Origin: Bin80 sp965220365
GTDB taxonomy: Bacteria; Bacteroidota; Rhodothermia; Rhodothermales; Bin80
Length of the DNA: 64,000 nt
Direction: 5' to 3'
Assembly: GCA_965220365.1 (NCBI GenBank)
Contig: OZ244823.1
Span: 2,170,001 to 2,234,000, forward strand
Each line of letters opens with the position of its first letter. The first letter of the stretch is position 1. Position numbers and translations under genes: made by a program. The notes beneath the pieces are model-generated. The model saw only the letters and a list, made by a program, of their open reading frames with translations. It searched no databases and was not told where the DNA came from. This document shows, piece by piece, positions 27,268 to 38,400 of this stretch.

Positions 27268-28785
27268 TCAGCGTGTAGGAAGGGTACGGCTGTATCCCTG
27301 CGTTTGAAGCTGCTCCAGCAACTCCTCCAACTCAGCCACCTTTTCTGGATGTTCGTCATATAGGTTTACCGACTCTCTGAGATCTGCCGAAAGGTTATAC
27401 AGTTGTCCTGCAGGCTCTCCAGGTTCCGGTATGTATTCGCGGGGCTCAGAGAATCCACCGGATCCCCGGTGGGGGATCAGCTTCCAGTCTCCATCGCGTA
27501 GGGCGAAGAAGCCGTTCAGGGAATGTTGTACCATAGATGTGCGGAGGCCGGGTGCGTCTCCCTGCAGAACCTTGAGAATATCATAGCTGTCTTCGGCAGC
27601 ATCCAAAGGAAGTTCTTCCTGCACGATAGATGCGGCAGTAGCCATGAGATCGGTCAACGAGACTAACTGATCGCTCACAGCACCCGCTTCAACCCTCTCC
27701 GGCCAACGGACGATGAATGGTACTCGATGTCCTCCTTCCCATATGTCCGCTTTTTGTCCGCGCAGTTCCCCATTGGCACGATGTCCATAGAGTTCCACAT
27801 CGCCGGGAGGCCAGTGCGCTCCATTGTCACTCGTAACAATGAGGAGCGTTTTGTCGGCGATATCGTTGCGGTTCAGGGCATCAAATATGTCTCCCACCGC
27901 ATCGTCCACCTGCGCCACGAAGTCACCATACATTCCTGCCTCCGTGGTTCCCACGTACGACGAGTCGGGCAGCCAAGGTGTATGGGGGGCAGACAGAGGT
28001 ACAAACAGGAAGAAGGGAGCAGAATCTGTGTGACCATCAATAAACTCCACAGCCTTCAATGTCGTTACGGGCAACACATCCGCGTGATCAAAATCAGGTG
28101 AAATGGGTCCGGCTCGCCAGAAGCCACCGCCTCCTCGTCGTCGATGCTCGCTTCGCCGAACTGTGTCCGTAGGTGCCTGGACTGCCCATTCATTATGTAC
28201 ATATACGTAGGGAGGGAAATCCAGTGATGCAGGAATCCCATAGAAATAGTCAAAACCTAGTGCATTCGGTCCTGGAGCAAGACGCTGGCTGTAGTCGACG
28301 GGTTCAATGGGTCCCAGACCGAGGTGCCACTTACCGATAGCCCCGGTCACATAACCGTTCTGCTGTAGTAGTTGAGGCAAGGTCAGTCTTGTCGTATCTA
28401 TCAGACTCTTCGAATATCCATCGAGGACTCCTCTCTTCATATGAGTCCTCCATGCGTAGCGCCCAGTAAGCAAACCGTAGCGCGTGGGTGTACACACCGC
28501 ACTAGGCGAGTGGGCATCTGTAAACCGCATACCGTCGCGCGCTATGCGATCTATGTGAGGCGTCGAAATTTTCGATTCCAAATTATATGCACCCGAATCT
28601 CCGTAACCCATGTCATCTGCCAAAATCACAACGATATTCGGATGGTCAGGCGCACGGTTGCAGGAAGAGATTAGTAGGGTTGGAAGTAGAAAAAAAAGAG
28701 CATTGATCAATAAAATTCGTATGGCCACCGAACGGTATAAAACGTGTTTGACTTCAGGTGACGAGGGGAAGCTGGGTATTTGCAC
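27268..28785 (-). CDS. Lipoprotein sulfatase (formylglycine, arylsulfatase type)
   Basis: A 505-residue S1 family sulfatase. The metal-binding start is NIVVILADDMGYGDSG. The activation motif is CTPTR (Cys98 to Arg102), followed by the usual GLLTGRYAWRTHM; the cysteine must be turned into formylglycine by a maturase, which is not seen in the window. IVTSDNGAHWPPG gives the second metal site. The N-terminus has a hydrophobic stretch ending LLISSC, a lipobox with Cys42, so the enzyme is probably an outer or periplasmic lipoprotein. The start codon is uncertain by up to about 20 residues. Substrate probably a sulfated glycan or ester; it cannot be named from sequence alone. Confidence 0.9.
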   Translation of the reverse strand: MQIPSFPSSPEVKHVLYRSVAIRILLINALFFLLPTLLISSCNRAPDHPNIVVILADDMGYGDSGAYNLESKISTPHIDRIARDGMRFTDAHSPSAVCTPTRYGLLTGRYAWRTHMKRGVLDGYSKSLIDTTRLTLPQLLQQNGYVTGAIGKWHLGLGPIEPVDYSQRLAPGPNALGFDYFYGIPASLDFPPYVYVHNEWAVQAPTDTVRRSEHRRRGGGGFWRAGPISPDFDHADVLPVTTLKAVEFIDGHTDSAPFFLFVPLSAPHTPWLPDSSYVGTTEAGMYGDFVAQVDDAVGDIFDALNRNDIADKTLLIVTSDNGAHWPPGDVELYGHRANGELRGQKADIWEGGHRVPFIVRWPERVEAGAVSDQLVSLTDLMATAASIVQEELPLDAAEDSYDILKVLQGDAPGLRTSMVQHSLNGFFALRDGDWKLIPHRGSGGFSEPREYIPEPGEPAGQLYNLSADLRESVNLYDEHPEKVAELEELLEQLQTQGYSRTLPTR

Positions 28786-29098
28786 TTTAACGTAGAATAA
28801 TGGTTATGATTGCCCCAAATAGAATGTTAGTGTTTACTGATAATGAGCGAGGATTTTGCATTTGCTCCAACATTAGCAGCAGCGTACCATCGGTTCGTTG
28901 AAATCTAACGTTTTCAGTTGATTATATGGCGGATGTTTCTGATCAGGAAGGTCTCTAATTTCAAAGAAAAAAATCGGATATTTTCATTAATGGGCGTACT
29001 AAGTACAAATCCGATCTTTGCCATATTAGTAGATGCAGGAAAGGAGAACAAATGTGCTCGAGGGATATGTCAGCCGGTGGTTTCTCGATGATACAAAG
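28786..29098. other. Intergenic region between divergent sulfatase and WD40-like genes
   Basis: No protein-like frame is visible. The region should hold two divergent promoters. It is AT-rich, with gatttgta/tacaaatc-like short inverted motifs near 28990-29020 (ATCGGAT and ATCCGATC), but no clear promoter pair or terminator. Confidence 0.5.
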
Positions 29099-30862
29099 AT
29101 GATACAAATGAGATACACTGTATTTCTACTTACACTGTTTCCTTTCGTATCTCCTTTGGCACAGCCAAGTTTGCCGATTCGACAATTTGAGGCACATCCA
29201 AGTAGATACGAATACTTAGTTTTTTCGCCAGATGGGGCCAAACTTCTCACTCGATCTGTTCATCTTGTGGGGTGCACTAATTCGAACGATACAGTTACAT
29301 GTGGATACATAGCTTTCACCATTTTGTGGGATGTGTCAACGGGGCAGATGTTGCGAGAACTACGTTCCTATCGTTACGAGGATGGAGAGGGCTATCCTCG
29401 TCATCCCTATCCGCCACTTTTTTCACCGGACGGTTTACAACTTGCATCAAGTGAAAGAGATAGTTTAATCCGCATTTGGGATGTGGATACTGGACGATTG
29501 CTAAGAGAGACGTCTGGATTGGGGGCGGGGATGCTTTTTTCCCCAAACGGTGCATACGTAGCCTTTCATGACGGGACTCAAGTCCGCCTGTGGGATTGGG
29601 CTACGCGACGGGTACGTTTCTTGAGGCACAATTCCAATGTTATTTCTACAGCATTTACCCCAAGTGGCATCTACTTGATGTCTGTATCAGATAATGGAAT
29701 AAGACGACTGTGGGATCTGGCGACGGAACGGGTGGTGCAGCAAACTAGCAATCCAGATGCAATTGGAGTCATAAAATTTTCTCCTAATGGTACTTATCTG
29801 GCGACCCAAGTAGGGGACTCCGAAATCATTCTGTCGGATGCGGTCACAGGCCAAGAGATGTGGAGAACCAAACCTTCTGGCGAAGAGGAATACGTTGAAG
29901 ATTGGGCATTTTCACCGGGTAGTATATACTTGGTCACGCAGGTGAGAACTGATCGAACACCACCATTCTTCAGTCTAATTGATGTGACCACGGGGTTGGA
30001 AGTAACGCAATTTAGGCGGGACTGGAATACCGCTGCGGGCTGTTGCTGGGACCGTTCCTGGTTCGGATTCTCAACGGATGATACTTACTTTTTGGAGCTA
30101 ATTGAATCGTCATTTGATGGCGATCATGTTCGTGTATGGGATATAGCTACGGGGCAAACTATATATACAATAACAGCTGACGGACCCTTAGCCATGTCCA
30201 AGGATGGACGGTTCTTTGTATTAATCCGAGTGGGTCAGGAAGATGAACCCGTCAGATTGTGGGCCTCACCTTCCTTAACATTACAGTTTGAAGAAGATAT
30301 TGCAAGTCAGAGCTATCTTCTTGGTAGACCTATTACGCCTCTTGTGCTACCCAACGCAATCGGGGGGATACCCCCCGTTTACTACACGCTAACCCCAGAG
30401 CTGCTTGCTGACTTGCAATATGATGCCTCAACAAAAACCATCTCAGGAATTCCAGCTGTGGTTACCTCTGATCCGGTAGAATACACTTACACGGCAGCGT
30501 CTATAAATGGACAGGCTGCCAGTCTGACATTCGAAATCAGTGTATCCGAGCCGACCTTCACAGAGACCGCGACCTTTTTGCCAGAAACCTTTACGGTTGT
30601 CGGCAACTACCCGAATCCATTTAAGGATGCTACGCAATTGGTGTTTGATTTACCGTGGTCTGCACATGTTCGGACAGAGATAATTGATATGATGGGAAGA
30701 CGGGTTTTAACCGTTCCCGAAAATAGTTTGGAAGCTGGATGGCACAGACAGATGACGATAGACGGGACATTGCTACCATCAGGGATCTATCTTTACCGTT
30801 TAATTACGAATTCTCCCACCGGAATCTTAGTACACACGGGGCGATTTGTGAAAGCGCGATAA
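29099..30862 (+). CDS. Secreted WD40-like propeller protein with type IX sorting domain
   Basis: A protein of about 587 residues. A short signal peptide follows (RYTVFLLTLFPFVSPLAQP). At least five to six propeller-like repeats have the pattern SPDG/SPNG...RLWD or IWD (for example LVFSPDGAKLL, SLIRIWDVDTGRLL, AFTPSGIYLM and GIRRLWDLATERV). An Ig-like He_PIG segment follows (YDASTKTISGIPAV). The C-terminus FTVVGNYPNPFKDATQLVF with SGIYLYRLI is the T9SS sorting domain. It is exported and probably surface-displayed. ATG at 29099 or 29108 is preferred to 29033, because the signal peptide begins there. An ISL3 element has landed exactly at its stop codon without changing the protein. Confidence 0.78.
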   Translation: MIQMRYTVFLLTLFPFVSPLAQPSLPIRQFEAHPSRYEYLVFSPDGAKLLTRSVHLVGCTNSNDTVTCGYIAFTILWDVSTGQMLRELRSYRYEDGEGYPRHPYPPLFSPDGLQLASSERDSLIRIWDVDTGRLLRETSGLGAGMLFSPNGAYVAFHDGTQVRLWDWATRRVRFLRHNSNVISTAFTPSGIYLMSVSDNGIRRLWDLATERVVQQTSNPDAIGVIKFSPNGTYLATQVGDSEIILSDAVTGQEMWRTKPSGEEEYVEDWAFSPGSIYLVTQVRTDRTPPFFSLIDVTTGLEVTQFRRDWNTAAGCCWDRSWFGFSTDDTYFLELIESSFDGDHVRVWDIATGQTIYTITADGPLAMSKDGRFFVLIRVGQEDEPVRLWASPSLTLQFEEDIASQSYLLGRPITPLVLPNAIGGIPPVYYTLTPELLADLQYDASTKTISGIPAVVTSDPVEYTYTAASINGQAASLTFEISVSEPTFTETATFLPETFTVVGNYPNPFKDATQLVFDLPWSAHVRTEIIDMMGRRVLTVPENSLEAGWHRQMTIDGTLLPSGIYLYRLITNSPTGILVHTGRFVKAR

Positions 30863-30869
30863 AATTTTT

Positions 30870-32267
30870 GGTTCTTCACCCATTATTGTGATCGGGTCAA
30901 TAAATTCAGGGAATTTTCGGTACATGGCGGCCCCGATTTGCTGTAATTTTTCATGTATTCATGGTCGTCACTCTATTATTCACGAAACATATAGATCGCC
31001 AATGGAAAAGAATCAAGGGGTGTACAAGAGTTTGGGGCTTGCCTCGCCGTGGGAGATTTTAGAGGATGCGTATGATGATGCGAATCAATTGAGGCGCGTC
31101 ACGATCAGGTGCACAGATACGTCGGCGTTGGCGTGTCCGATGTGTAAGAAGCGTTGTCCATTTTATGATTTGCGCACTCCTCGTACCTGGCGCCATCTGG
31201 ATACGTGCAAGTATCGTACGGAGTTGGTCGCCCGGGTTCCGCGCGTACAGTGTCCAGTGCATGGGGTTCGGACGATTCTGGTTCCTTGGGCCTTGCCGAG
31301 TTCGCGGTTTACGCGCGACTTTGAAGACTATGTACTTGGATGGCTTCAGGAAGCGAGTGTACTGGCGGTATCTCGCCAGCTTGACGTTGGCTGGAAAGCG
31401 ATTTCCCGGATCATGGATCGTGCAGTAGCACGTGGACTTGAGCGCAGGGCCCCCCAGATTATTGCGCATATCTGCGTGGATGAGACCTCGTTCCGCAGGG
31501 GGCACAAATACATCACAGTGGTTTCCGATGCAACGTCGGGGAAGGTGTTATATGTGGGGATCGGACGTACGAAAAAGGTGCTGAAGCGCTGGTATATGGG
31601 ATTGACTCCTGAACAGCTGGCGGGGATCCAGAGCGTGAGCATGGACATGTGGCCTGCGTATATTTATACGACCTTGGACTGTGTGCCCGATGCAGAGAAT
31701 AAGATCGCGTTTGACCGGTTCCATATTGCAAAGTATCTGGGGGAGGCGGTGGACAAAGTGCGACGGCAGGAGCACAAGCTCCTGCGCGCGCAAGGAAATC
31801 CAATCCTGACGGGAAGTAAGTATGACTGGCTCACGAACCCGAAAAATATGTCCACAACGCAGGCGAAGCGGTTTCAATCGTTAAAGAACAGTTCGTTGAA
31901 AACCGCCCGAGCGTGGGCGATCAAAGAGATGGCCCGAAACTTATGGCATTATGTGAGTCCTACCTGGGCACGAAAAGGCTGGAAAAAATGGCTGTCTTGG
32001 GCTATGCGCTGTCGTCTGGAGCCTGTCAAAGAAGCCGCCAGAACGATTAAAACACATCTATGGGGAATCATCAACGCTATTGTCCTCAAGGTGAGCAATG
32101 GCCCGGCGGAAAGCATCAACAGCCGAATCAAAACCGTCAAAACACGTGCACGCGGATTCCGAAATAATGAGCGGTTTGTCAACGCAATTTACTTCCATCT
32201 CGGAGGACTTGACCTGTCCACCTGAATGCCGTAAATCTTATGTTCTCACAATATTAGGTGAAGACCC
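30870..32267 (+). mobile_element. ISL3-family insertion sequence, complete
   Basis: A 1,398-bp unit. The left end begins GGTTCTTCACC and the right end closes GGTGAAGACCC; imperfect inverted similarity extends about 25 bp (ATTATTGTGA on the left against TAATATTGTGA on the right). Both sides are flanked by AAATTTTT (30862-30869 and 32268-32275), the 8-bp duplication expected of ISL3. One intact transposase is inside. The left duplication overlaps the last base of the TAA of the WD40-like gene. Confidence 0.9.
31002..32225 (+). CDS. ISL3-family transposase
   Basis: A 407-residue DDE transposase. The N-terminal zinc-finger-like block has CPMCKKRCPFYD and VQCPVHGVRT, a helix-turn-helix region follows (SVLAVSRQLDVGWKAISRI), and the catalytic domain starts ICVDETSFRRGHKYITVV, with SVSMDMWPAYIYT and a final GPAESINSRIKTVKTRARGF. 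This is the standard ISL3 order and length. The start at 31002 matches the family; the upstream extension to 30888 overlaps the IS end and is not family-like. It appears intact. Confidence 0.9.
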   Translation: MEKNQGVYKSLGLASPWEILEDAYDDANQLRRVTIRCTDTSALACPMCKKRCPFYDLRTPRTWRHLDTCKYRTELVARVPRVQCPVHGVRTILVPWALPSSRFTRDFEDYVLGWLQEASVLAVSRQLDVGWKAISRIMDRAVARGLERRAPQIIAHICVDETSFRRGHKYITVVSDATSGKVLYVGIGRTKKVLKRWYMGLTPEQLAGIQSVSMDMWPAYIYTTLDCVPDAENKIAFDRFHIAKYLGEAVDKVRRQEHKLLRAQGNPILTGSKYDWLTNPKNMSTTQAKRFQSLKNSSLKTARAWAIKEMARNLWHYVSPTWARKGWKKWLSWAMRCRLEPVKEAARTIKTHLWGIINAIVLKVSNGPAESINSRIKTVKTRARGFRNNERFVNAIYFHLGGLDLST

Positions 32268-32508
32268 AAATTTTTACTTAAACGAGAGACGACTGCCCAC
32301 CTCCCTTTGCCGGAGATTCAGACTAATTCTGCATGTCTGGAAAATTTAACGATAGGGCAGAATGGCATGAGTCTTTATTCTGATTTCCTATATCACATCC
32401 CAGTTAATGAGAGATGATGTTTATCTTTGGAATTATATATACCCCACCAGATAACCTCGAAACAAGACGATCAGGATTCTCGGTTCGACCTTAAACACTT
32501 CTGAAAGG

Positions 32509-33987
32509 ATGAGTAGCACAGCTGAATTAAAACATTTTATTGGAGGGATATGGGATTCCTCACAAACAGATGATATCCTGAAGGGCATCAATCCCGCAAC
32601 TGGAGAGGCGATCAGTATCATCCCGATGGCCTCGTCTGCGGAAGTAGATATGGCAGTGCGAAAAGGGCAGGATGCCTTCGCAGAATGGCGGCGCACCCCG
32701 GTAACAGAGCGGGTTCAGTATCTCTTTGCACTACGTCAACTGCTTGAGCAACACTTTGAGGAGATCGCATCCATGATGACACAGGAATGTGGAAAAACTA
32801 TCGCGGAAAGCAGGGGAGAACTGCGACGCGGGATCGAAAATGTTGAGGTTGCATGTGGCATGCCAAGTCTGATACAAGGCTACAACAATGAAGATGTTGC
32901 CAGCGGCATTGATGAGCACATGATCCGGCAGCCACTTGGTGTTGTCGTTGCGATTACGCCATTCAATTTTCCTGGCATGATCCCGTTGTGGTTTCTGCCC
33001 TATGCCATCGCGGCCGGGAATTGTTTTATCCTGAAGCCAAGCGAAAAAGTGCCACAGACTGGCGCCTGGTTAATGCGATTGCTGAATGAAGTGGGACTAC
33101 CCAAAGGGGTCGTACAAATGGTTCATGGTGGAAAAGAAACGGTAGATGCGCTCATTGAACATCCCCTGACACGGGCGATTAGCTTTGTAGGATCAACCAG
33201 GATTGCCCAATACGTGTATGCAAAAGCTGCCAAACATGGGAAGCGGGTTCAGTGTCAGGGAGGGGCTAAAAACGTGGCAGTCATTTTGGAGGATGCCGAA
33301 ATGGAGTTGACTTCAGAAATTTTGGCAGACTCAGCGTTTGGGTGTGCCGGTCAACGATGTTTGGCAAACAGTCTGGCAGTGACCGTAGGGGCGGCACGGG
33401 ATGTATTTACGGAGGCAATGGCGGAAGCAGCCCGCATGCGCAAGGTTGGGTACGGACTGGATGAGGATTCAGAAATGGGACCAGTCATTACACCAGAAAG
33501 TCAATCAACGATTGAGGAGATGGTGGGGGTGAGCGAGAAAGAGGGGGCACATATTCTGGTTGATGGGCGGGGGAGAACGGTAGATGGGTTTCAAAATGGG
33601 AATTGGGTGTTTCCCACGCTGATTGATGACATAGATCCTGGCAGTACACTTGCGAAGACGGAAATATTTGGACCCGTATTCGGGTTGATGCACACGGCAA
33701 ATCTGGACCATGCGATTGAGTTGATCAATTCACAGGCGTACGGCAACATGGCTTGCCTGTTTACCAGGAGTGGTGCTGCAGCTCGAAAATTTCGTTATGA
33801 AGTGGATGCCGGAAATATTGGAATGAATCTGGGCGTCGCTGCTCCGATGCCTTTTTATCCGTTCAGTGGCTGGAAAGACAGCTTCTTTGGCTCCCTTCAT
33901 GCCCAGGGCAAGCACGGAGTGGAATTCTATACACAAACCAAGGTCGTCGTTGAGCGCTGGCCGAGTGTATGGAGCCGAAAATTTTAA
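32509..33987 (+). CDS. mmsA: Methylmalonate-semialdehyde dehydrogenase (CoA-acylating)
   Basis: A 492-residue aldehyde dehydrogenase of the MmsA/IolA branch. It turns (methyl)malonate semialdehyde to propionyl- or acetyl-CoA in valine or myo-inositol breakdown. Branch features are HFIGGIWDSS at the start, ITPFNFPGMIPLWFLPYA, VQCQGGAKNVAVILEDAE and the catalytic FGCAGQRCLANS with Cys. The GAKN sequence in place of GGKNP of ordinary dehydrogenases is typical of this branch. The length is normal. ATG at 32509 is preceded by GAAAGG. No other operon member follows, since an IS630 copy begins 26 bases after the stop. Confidence 0.9.
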   Translation: MSSTAELKHFIGGIWDSSQTDDILKGINPATGEAISIIPMASSAEVDMAVRKGQDAFAEWRRTPVTERVQYLFALRQLLEQHFEEIASMMTQECGKTIAESRGELRRGIENVEVACGMPSLIQGYNNEDVASGIDEHMIRQPLGVVVAITPFNFPGMIPLWFLPYAIAAGNCFILKPSEKVPQTGAWLMRLLNEVGLPKGVVQMVHGGKETVDALIEHPLTRAISFVGSTRIAQYVYAKAAKHGKRVQCQGGAKNVAVILEDAEMELTSEILADSAFGCAGQRCLANSLAVTVGAARDVFTEAMAEAARMRKVGYGLDEDSEMGPVITPESQSTIEEMVGVSEKEGAHILVDGRGRTVDGFQNGNWVFPTLIDDIDPGSTLAKTEIFGPVFGLMHTANLDHAIELINSQAYGNMACLFTRSGAAARKFRYEVDAGNIGMNLGVAAPMPFYPFSGWKDSFFGSLHAQGKHGVEFYTQTKVVVERWPSVWSRKF

Positions 33988-34013
33988 CGGATTCGGTTGA
34001 TGATTCTCAATTC

Positions 34014-35221
34014 TAGTGTGTCATCCTATATATAATATTGATTATCAATTATATCTGAATTATATTTAGAGACCTCTCCACCTATACCACTAAAAACTAT
34101 GCGCATAGCTGTAAAATTTGAACTATCGGATTCGGATCGTGAGTGTTTGGAGCGATGGTCTCGGTCTCGCAGCGTATCTGTGCGGTTGCATGAGCGGTCA
34201 CGGATGATCCTGATGGCGGCGGACGGAATGACGAACAAGGCGATTGCGGAGACTTTGGGGACCGATGAGAACAAGGTTGGGCGTTGGCGTCGCCGTTTTT
34301 CGACCGAGGGATTGGCCGGCATCACAAAGGAACGTCCTCGGGGCGGCAACCACGGGGGAAAGTGTTCCAAGACGCAACGGGAGCTACGTAGTGAAGTGAT
34401 TCGTCTTACGACACAGACAGATCCACCAGGCGCCACCCACTGGTCCTGTCGTTCCATGGCCCGGCAGGCAGGGACCACCCATAGTTTTGTACACCGTGTG
34501 TGGCAATCGTGCGGTCTCAAGCCACACTTGATCCGAACGTTCAAGGTGAGTAAAGACCCTCACTTTGAAGAAAAGCTTCAGGATGTCGTAGGTCTCTATC
34601 TCCATCCTCCCAAGAATGCAGTCGTGTTCAGTTATGATGAGAAGAGTTCTATCCAGGCCCTAGATCGAACCCAGCCTGGCCTGCCGTTGAAGAGGGGACG
34701 TGCGGGAACGATGACGCACGACTACAAGCGACACGGTACGACCTCCCTTTTCGTAGCACTGGAGATGGCCTCCGGTACGGTAATCAGCGAAACGTACAAA
34801 CGACACCGCCATCAAGAAGTATTGCGATTCCTCCGTAAGGTAGAGCGTGCAGTACCGAAGAAGCAAGAGATCCACATCATCCTGGATAACTATTCCCCCC
34901 ACAAGCATGCCAAGGTGATGGAATGGATTGAGCGGAAGAAGCGGATATTTCTGCACTTCATCCCGACCAGTTCGTCGTGGTTAAACTTGGTGGAGCGCTT
35001 CTTTTCCACGCTGACCGAAAAGCAGCTTCGTCGGGGTGTATTTACGTCGGTAGCCGATCTGGAACAATGCATTGATAACTATATCAAGACCTATAACGAG
35101 AATCCAAGGCCCTTGGTCTGGACCAAGTCAGTTGATGAGATTCTCCGAAAGGTTGAGCGGGCCAAAAAGACCTTGAATGAGATTTCTAAATAATCATTGA
35201 TATAATAAGGACACTACACTA
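34014..35221 (+). mobile_element. IS630-family element, copy 1
   Basis: A 1,208-bp unit including the flanking TA dinucleotides. Ends are imperfect inverted repeats: left TAGTGTGTCATCC, right inverted TAGTGTAGTGTCC. It sits in CTAG, as IS630 elements do. The same unit occurs inverted at 39876-41083 with an identical transposase. This copy lies between mmsA and a non-coding stretch and breaks no recognisable gene. Confidence 0.9.
34099..35193 (+). CDS. IS630-family transposase (copy 1)
   Basis: A 364-residue transposase. N-terminal helix-turn-helix segment with MTNKAIAETLGTDENKVGRW; DDE domain with VVFSYDEKSSIQALDR, IHIILDNYSPHKHAKV and WLNLVERFFSTLTEKQLRRG, which provide the three acidic residues. 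It is intact, and its protein is identical over its full length to the copy at 39904-40998, which argues for very recent movement. Confidence 0.92.
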   Translation: MRIAVKFELSDSDRECLERWSRSRSVSVRLHERSRMILMAADGMTNKAIAETLGTDENKVGRWRRRFSTEGLAGITKERPRGGNHGGKCSKTQRELRSEVIRLTTQTDPPGATHWSCRSMARQAGTTHSFVHRVWQSCGLKPHLIRTFKVSKDPHFEEKLQDVVGLYLHPPKNAVVFSYDEKSSIQALDRTQPGLPLKRGRAGTMTHDYKRHGTTSLFVALEMASGTVISETYKRHRHQEVLRFLRKVERAVPKKQEIHIILDNYSPHKHAKVMEWIERKKRIFLHFIPTSSSWLNLVERFFSTLTEKQLRRGVFTSVADLEQCIDNYIKTYNENPRPLVWTKSVDEILRKVERAKKTLNEISK

Positions 35222-35487
35222 GATATCTGTCATGCGACCGGATCAGCAATGACTATCGGATGCTTGAAGCTTACTTGATCGGCATCCTCGCCGAAAAGAA
35301 CCACAAACCAATACCACAAACGATAGACGTACGGCTTCGCCGATGAGATGGGAAATTCATTAGCTCAAGCCATGGAAATCACAAACCCTTCAGAACTGGT
35401 GATTACGACCTTGAATCGCACTCCGCAGCATTTGGGTATCGAAATTACTGCGTAGTTTACACTCTGGAATCACACAAGAATAAAAAT
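35222..35487. other. Short gap upstream of the sortilin/BNR gene
   Basis: No convincing gene. A short frame near 35333-35455 ending GNSLAQAMEITNPSELVITT and NRTPQHLGIEITA has protein-like wording, but it begins after a stop. It may be the tail of a lost gene cut off when IS630 copy 1 arrived or earlier. The promoter of the following gene should be here. Confidence 0.3.
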
Positions 35488-38400
35488 ATGTTGATCAACA
35501 GGTACATCGTCATTCTGCTTTTCGGACTTGGCTACATGCATTCCAATGCTACAGTCGAAGCACAGACGGCAGAGCTTTTCAACGATTTGGAGTTTCGTTA
35601 TATCGGCCCATCACGTGGAGGAAGGGTGACCACGGTAACAGGACATAGAGATACCCCCGAAACGTTTTATATGGGGGCAACGGGGGGAGGAGTCTGGAAA
35701 ACCACAGACTATGGAGCAAACTGGGAAAATATTTCCGACGGATATTTTGAAACTGGCTCAATCGGCTCTATTGATGTAGCCGACAGCAATCCCCAGATCG
35801 TCTATGTGGGAACGGGTTCAGATGGGATCCGCAGCAATGTGATCATTGGCCGGGGGATGTACAAGTCCGTGAATGGTGGCGAGTCGTGGACGCATATTGG
35901 ACTTCGGGATGCAGGTCAGATTGGTTCGGTCGTCATCCATCCGACCAACCCCGAGGTTGTCTATGTGGCGGCGTTGGGGAATCCATTCGGTCCCAACCCG
36001 GAGCGTGGTGTATTTAAGTCCATCGACGGAGGGGAAACGTGGGAGCATGTACTGTTTATTTCAGAGCGGACAGGGGCAGTAGACCTTGAGCTTGCACCGG
36101 AGAATCCCGATGTTATTTATGCTGCATTATGGCGAGCAGAGCGCAAACCCTGGACGATCATCAGTGGAGATGATGGTTCTGAAAATGGTATTTATGTTTC
36201 GCGTGACGCAGGTGAAACTTGGTCCAAGAGTACGGATGGACTCCCCCAAGGGTTAATTGGCAAGATTGATTTTGCGGTAAGTCCTGCAGATCCAAGCCGG
36301 GTCTATGCACTGGTTGAAGCGGTTCCGGAAGAAGAAGGCCTCTATCGATCCAATGATATGGGGGTGACTTGGCATGTAGTCAGCACGGAAGGTTACCTGA
36401 TGACCCGCCCCTTCTATTATACGAATGTAGATGCGGACCCGACAGATGCAGATGTGGTCTGGGTTAACAATCTTGCGCTTTGGCGCTCAGAGAGTGGAGG
36501 GAAGGGGTGGACGAGGGTCGGGACTCCACATGGAGATAATCATGATATGTGGATCAACCCCGATGACCCGCTCATTATCGTTCAGTCGAACGACGGCGGG
36601 GCAAATGTTACACGGGATGGTGGCAGAACGTGGTCTACCCAGCACAATCAACCCACAGCTGAGCTCTATCAGGTTGATGTAGATGAACGGTTTCCGTATT
36701 GGGCATATGCAGGGCAGCAAGACAATTCTACGATTGCCGTTCCGAGCCTGCCGCCAGACTTTCGCCCGGGGGGAGCCACTGCATACTGGGAAGCGATTGG
36801 AGGATGTGAAACGGGGCCATCGGTTCCTAATCCAGTGAATCCAATGATCGTCTACAGCAATTGTAAAGGTACCTTTGGACGCTATAACCGTGCGACAGGG
36901 CAGCAGCAGTCCTACTATGTTGGGGGTATCAACATGTACGGCGTGAATCCGCGGGAATTGCCGTATCGCTTTCAGCGCGTAGTCCCGATTGAAATCTCCC
37001 CGCACAATTCCGGTGTGATTTATCATGGATCACAGTTTGTGCATCGCACAACAGATGAGGGCCGAACATGGGAGACGATCAGCTACGACTTGACTGCGTT
37101 CAGGCCCGAGCGTCAAGTGATCAGTGGTGGCCCAATTACGAGAGATATCACTGGGGAAGAACACTACAGCGCACTCTATGTGATTGAGGTTTCTCCGGTC
37201 AATAAGAATGTCATCTGGACTGGGGCTAATGATGGTCCAGTGCATGTGACGCAGGATGGTGGACAGACATGGACCAACGTGACCCCACCTGATATGCCTC
37301 CCGAAGGGCGGATCCAAACCATAGATCCCTCCCCGCACGCCGAGGGCAAGGCATATGTGGCTGGATATCGGTATTTACTTGGAGATTTTGAGCCTTATAT
37401 CTATCGGACGGACGATTTTGGAGCAACCTGGACGAGACTAACGGACGGGACGAATGGGATTCCAGATGATTATCCGACACGCGTCATTCGAGAGGATCCG
37501 GGAAGAGAAGGACTGCTCTATGCGGGAACGGAATTTGGTCTGTTTATCTCATTTGATGATGGTAAGACTTGGGAAAAATTCCAGCAGAGTCTGCCCGTCA
37601 CGCCAATTACAGATCTGAAAGTTCATCGTGAGGACTTGGTCTTATCAACCATGGGCCGGGGATTTTGGATCTTGGATAATATCACTGCGCTGCATTATGT
37701 CACACCAGACATCGTGAATTCAGATGCTTATCTGTTTCCAATACGTGACACGTACCGAGTGAGATATAATTCAGGTTTCGGTGGCAGTGCGGCACCCGCC
37801 TATCCCCGATCAGGTGTAGTCATTGATTACTACTTCAAAGAGGAGCAGGTAGGAGATGTGACGTTGGAGATTTTAGACCGTGAAGGAACGGTCATTCGTA
37901 CGATTGAAGCGGAGGAGTTTCAGCCTGAGTTAGCTGCAGTTCAGGGAATGCGTGCTCCTCCGCGACCACGTGCTCCTGCATCTGCACTCGAGCGCGCTCC
38001 TGGTATGCACAGATATACATGGGATATGCGTCACTCGGGATTGAGTGCGCCCGGTCTTCGGAATCTTCAAGGACCACTGGTCCCACCAGGCATATATCAA
38101 GTTCGTCTGAATGTGGACGGGGAAACTTTTACCCAGGAAGCCAGATTTCGGATTGATCCGCGTGTAACTAGGGATAATGTCATGCAGAGCGATCTCCAGG
38201 CACAGTTTGAATTTGGGATGGAGCTCATGAAGACCCGTGGTGATGCCGCCGCCGCAGTTCAACGGATGGATGCACTCATCGAAGACGGTGCGGATGAAGC
38301 TGCAACGCAGACCGCAAAGCGACTGCGAGCATTGCTCGTGACTGAGGTGGGGGACAGTTATCCCCAGCCTATGCTCATTGATCAGTTGAGATATCTTGCC

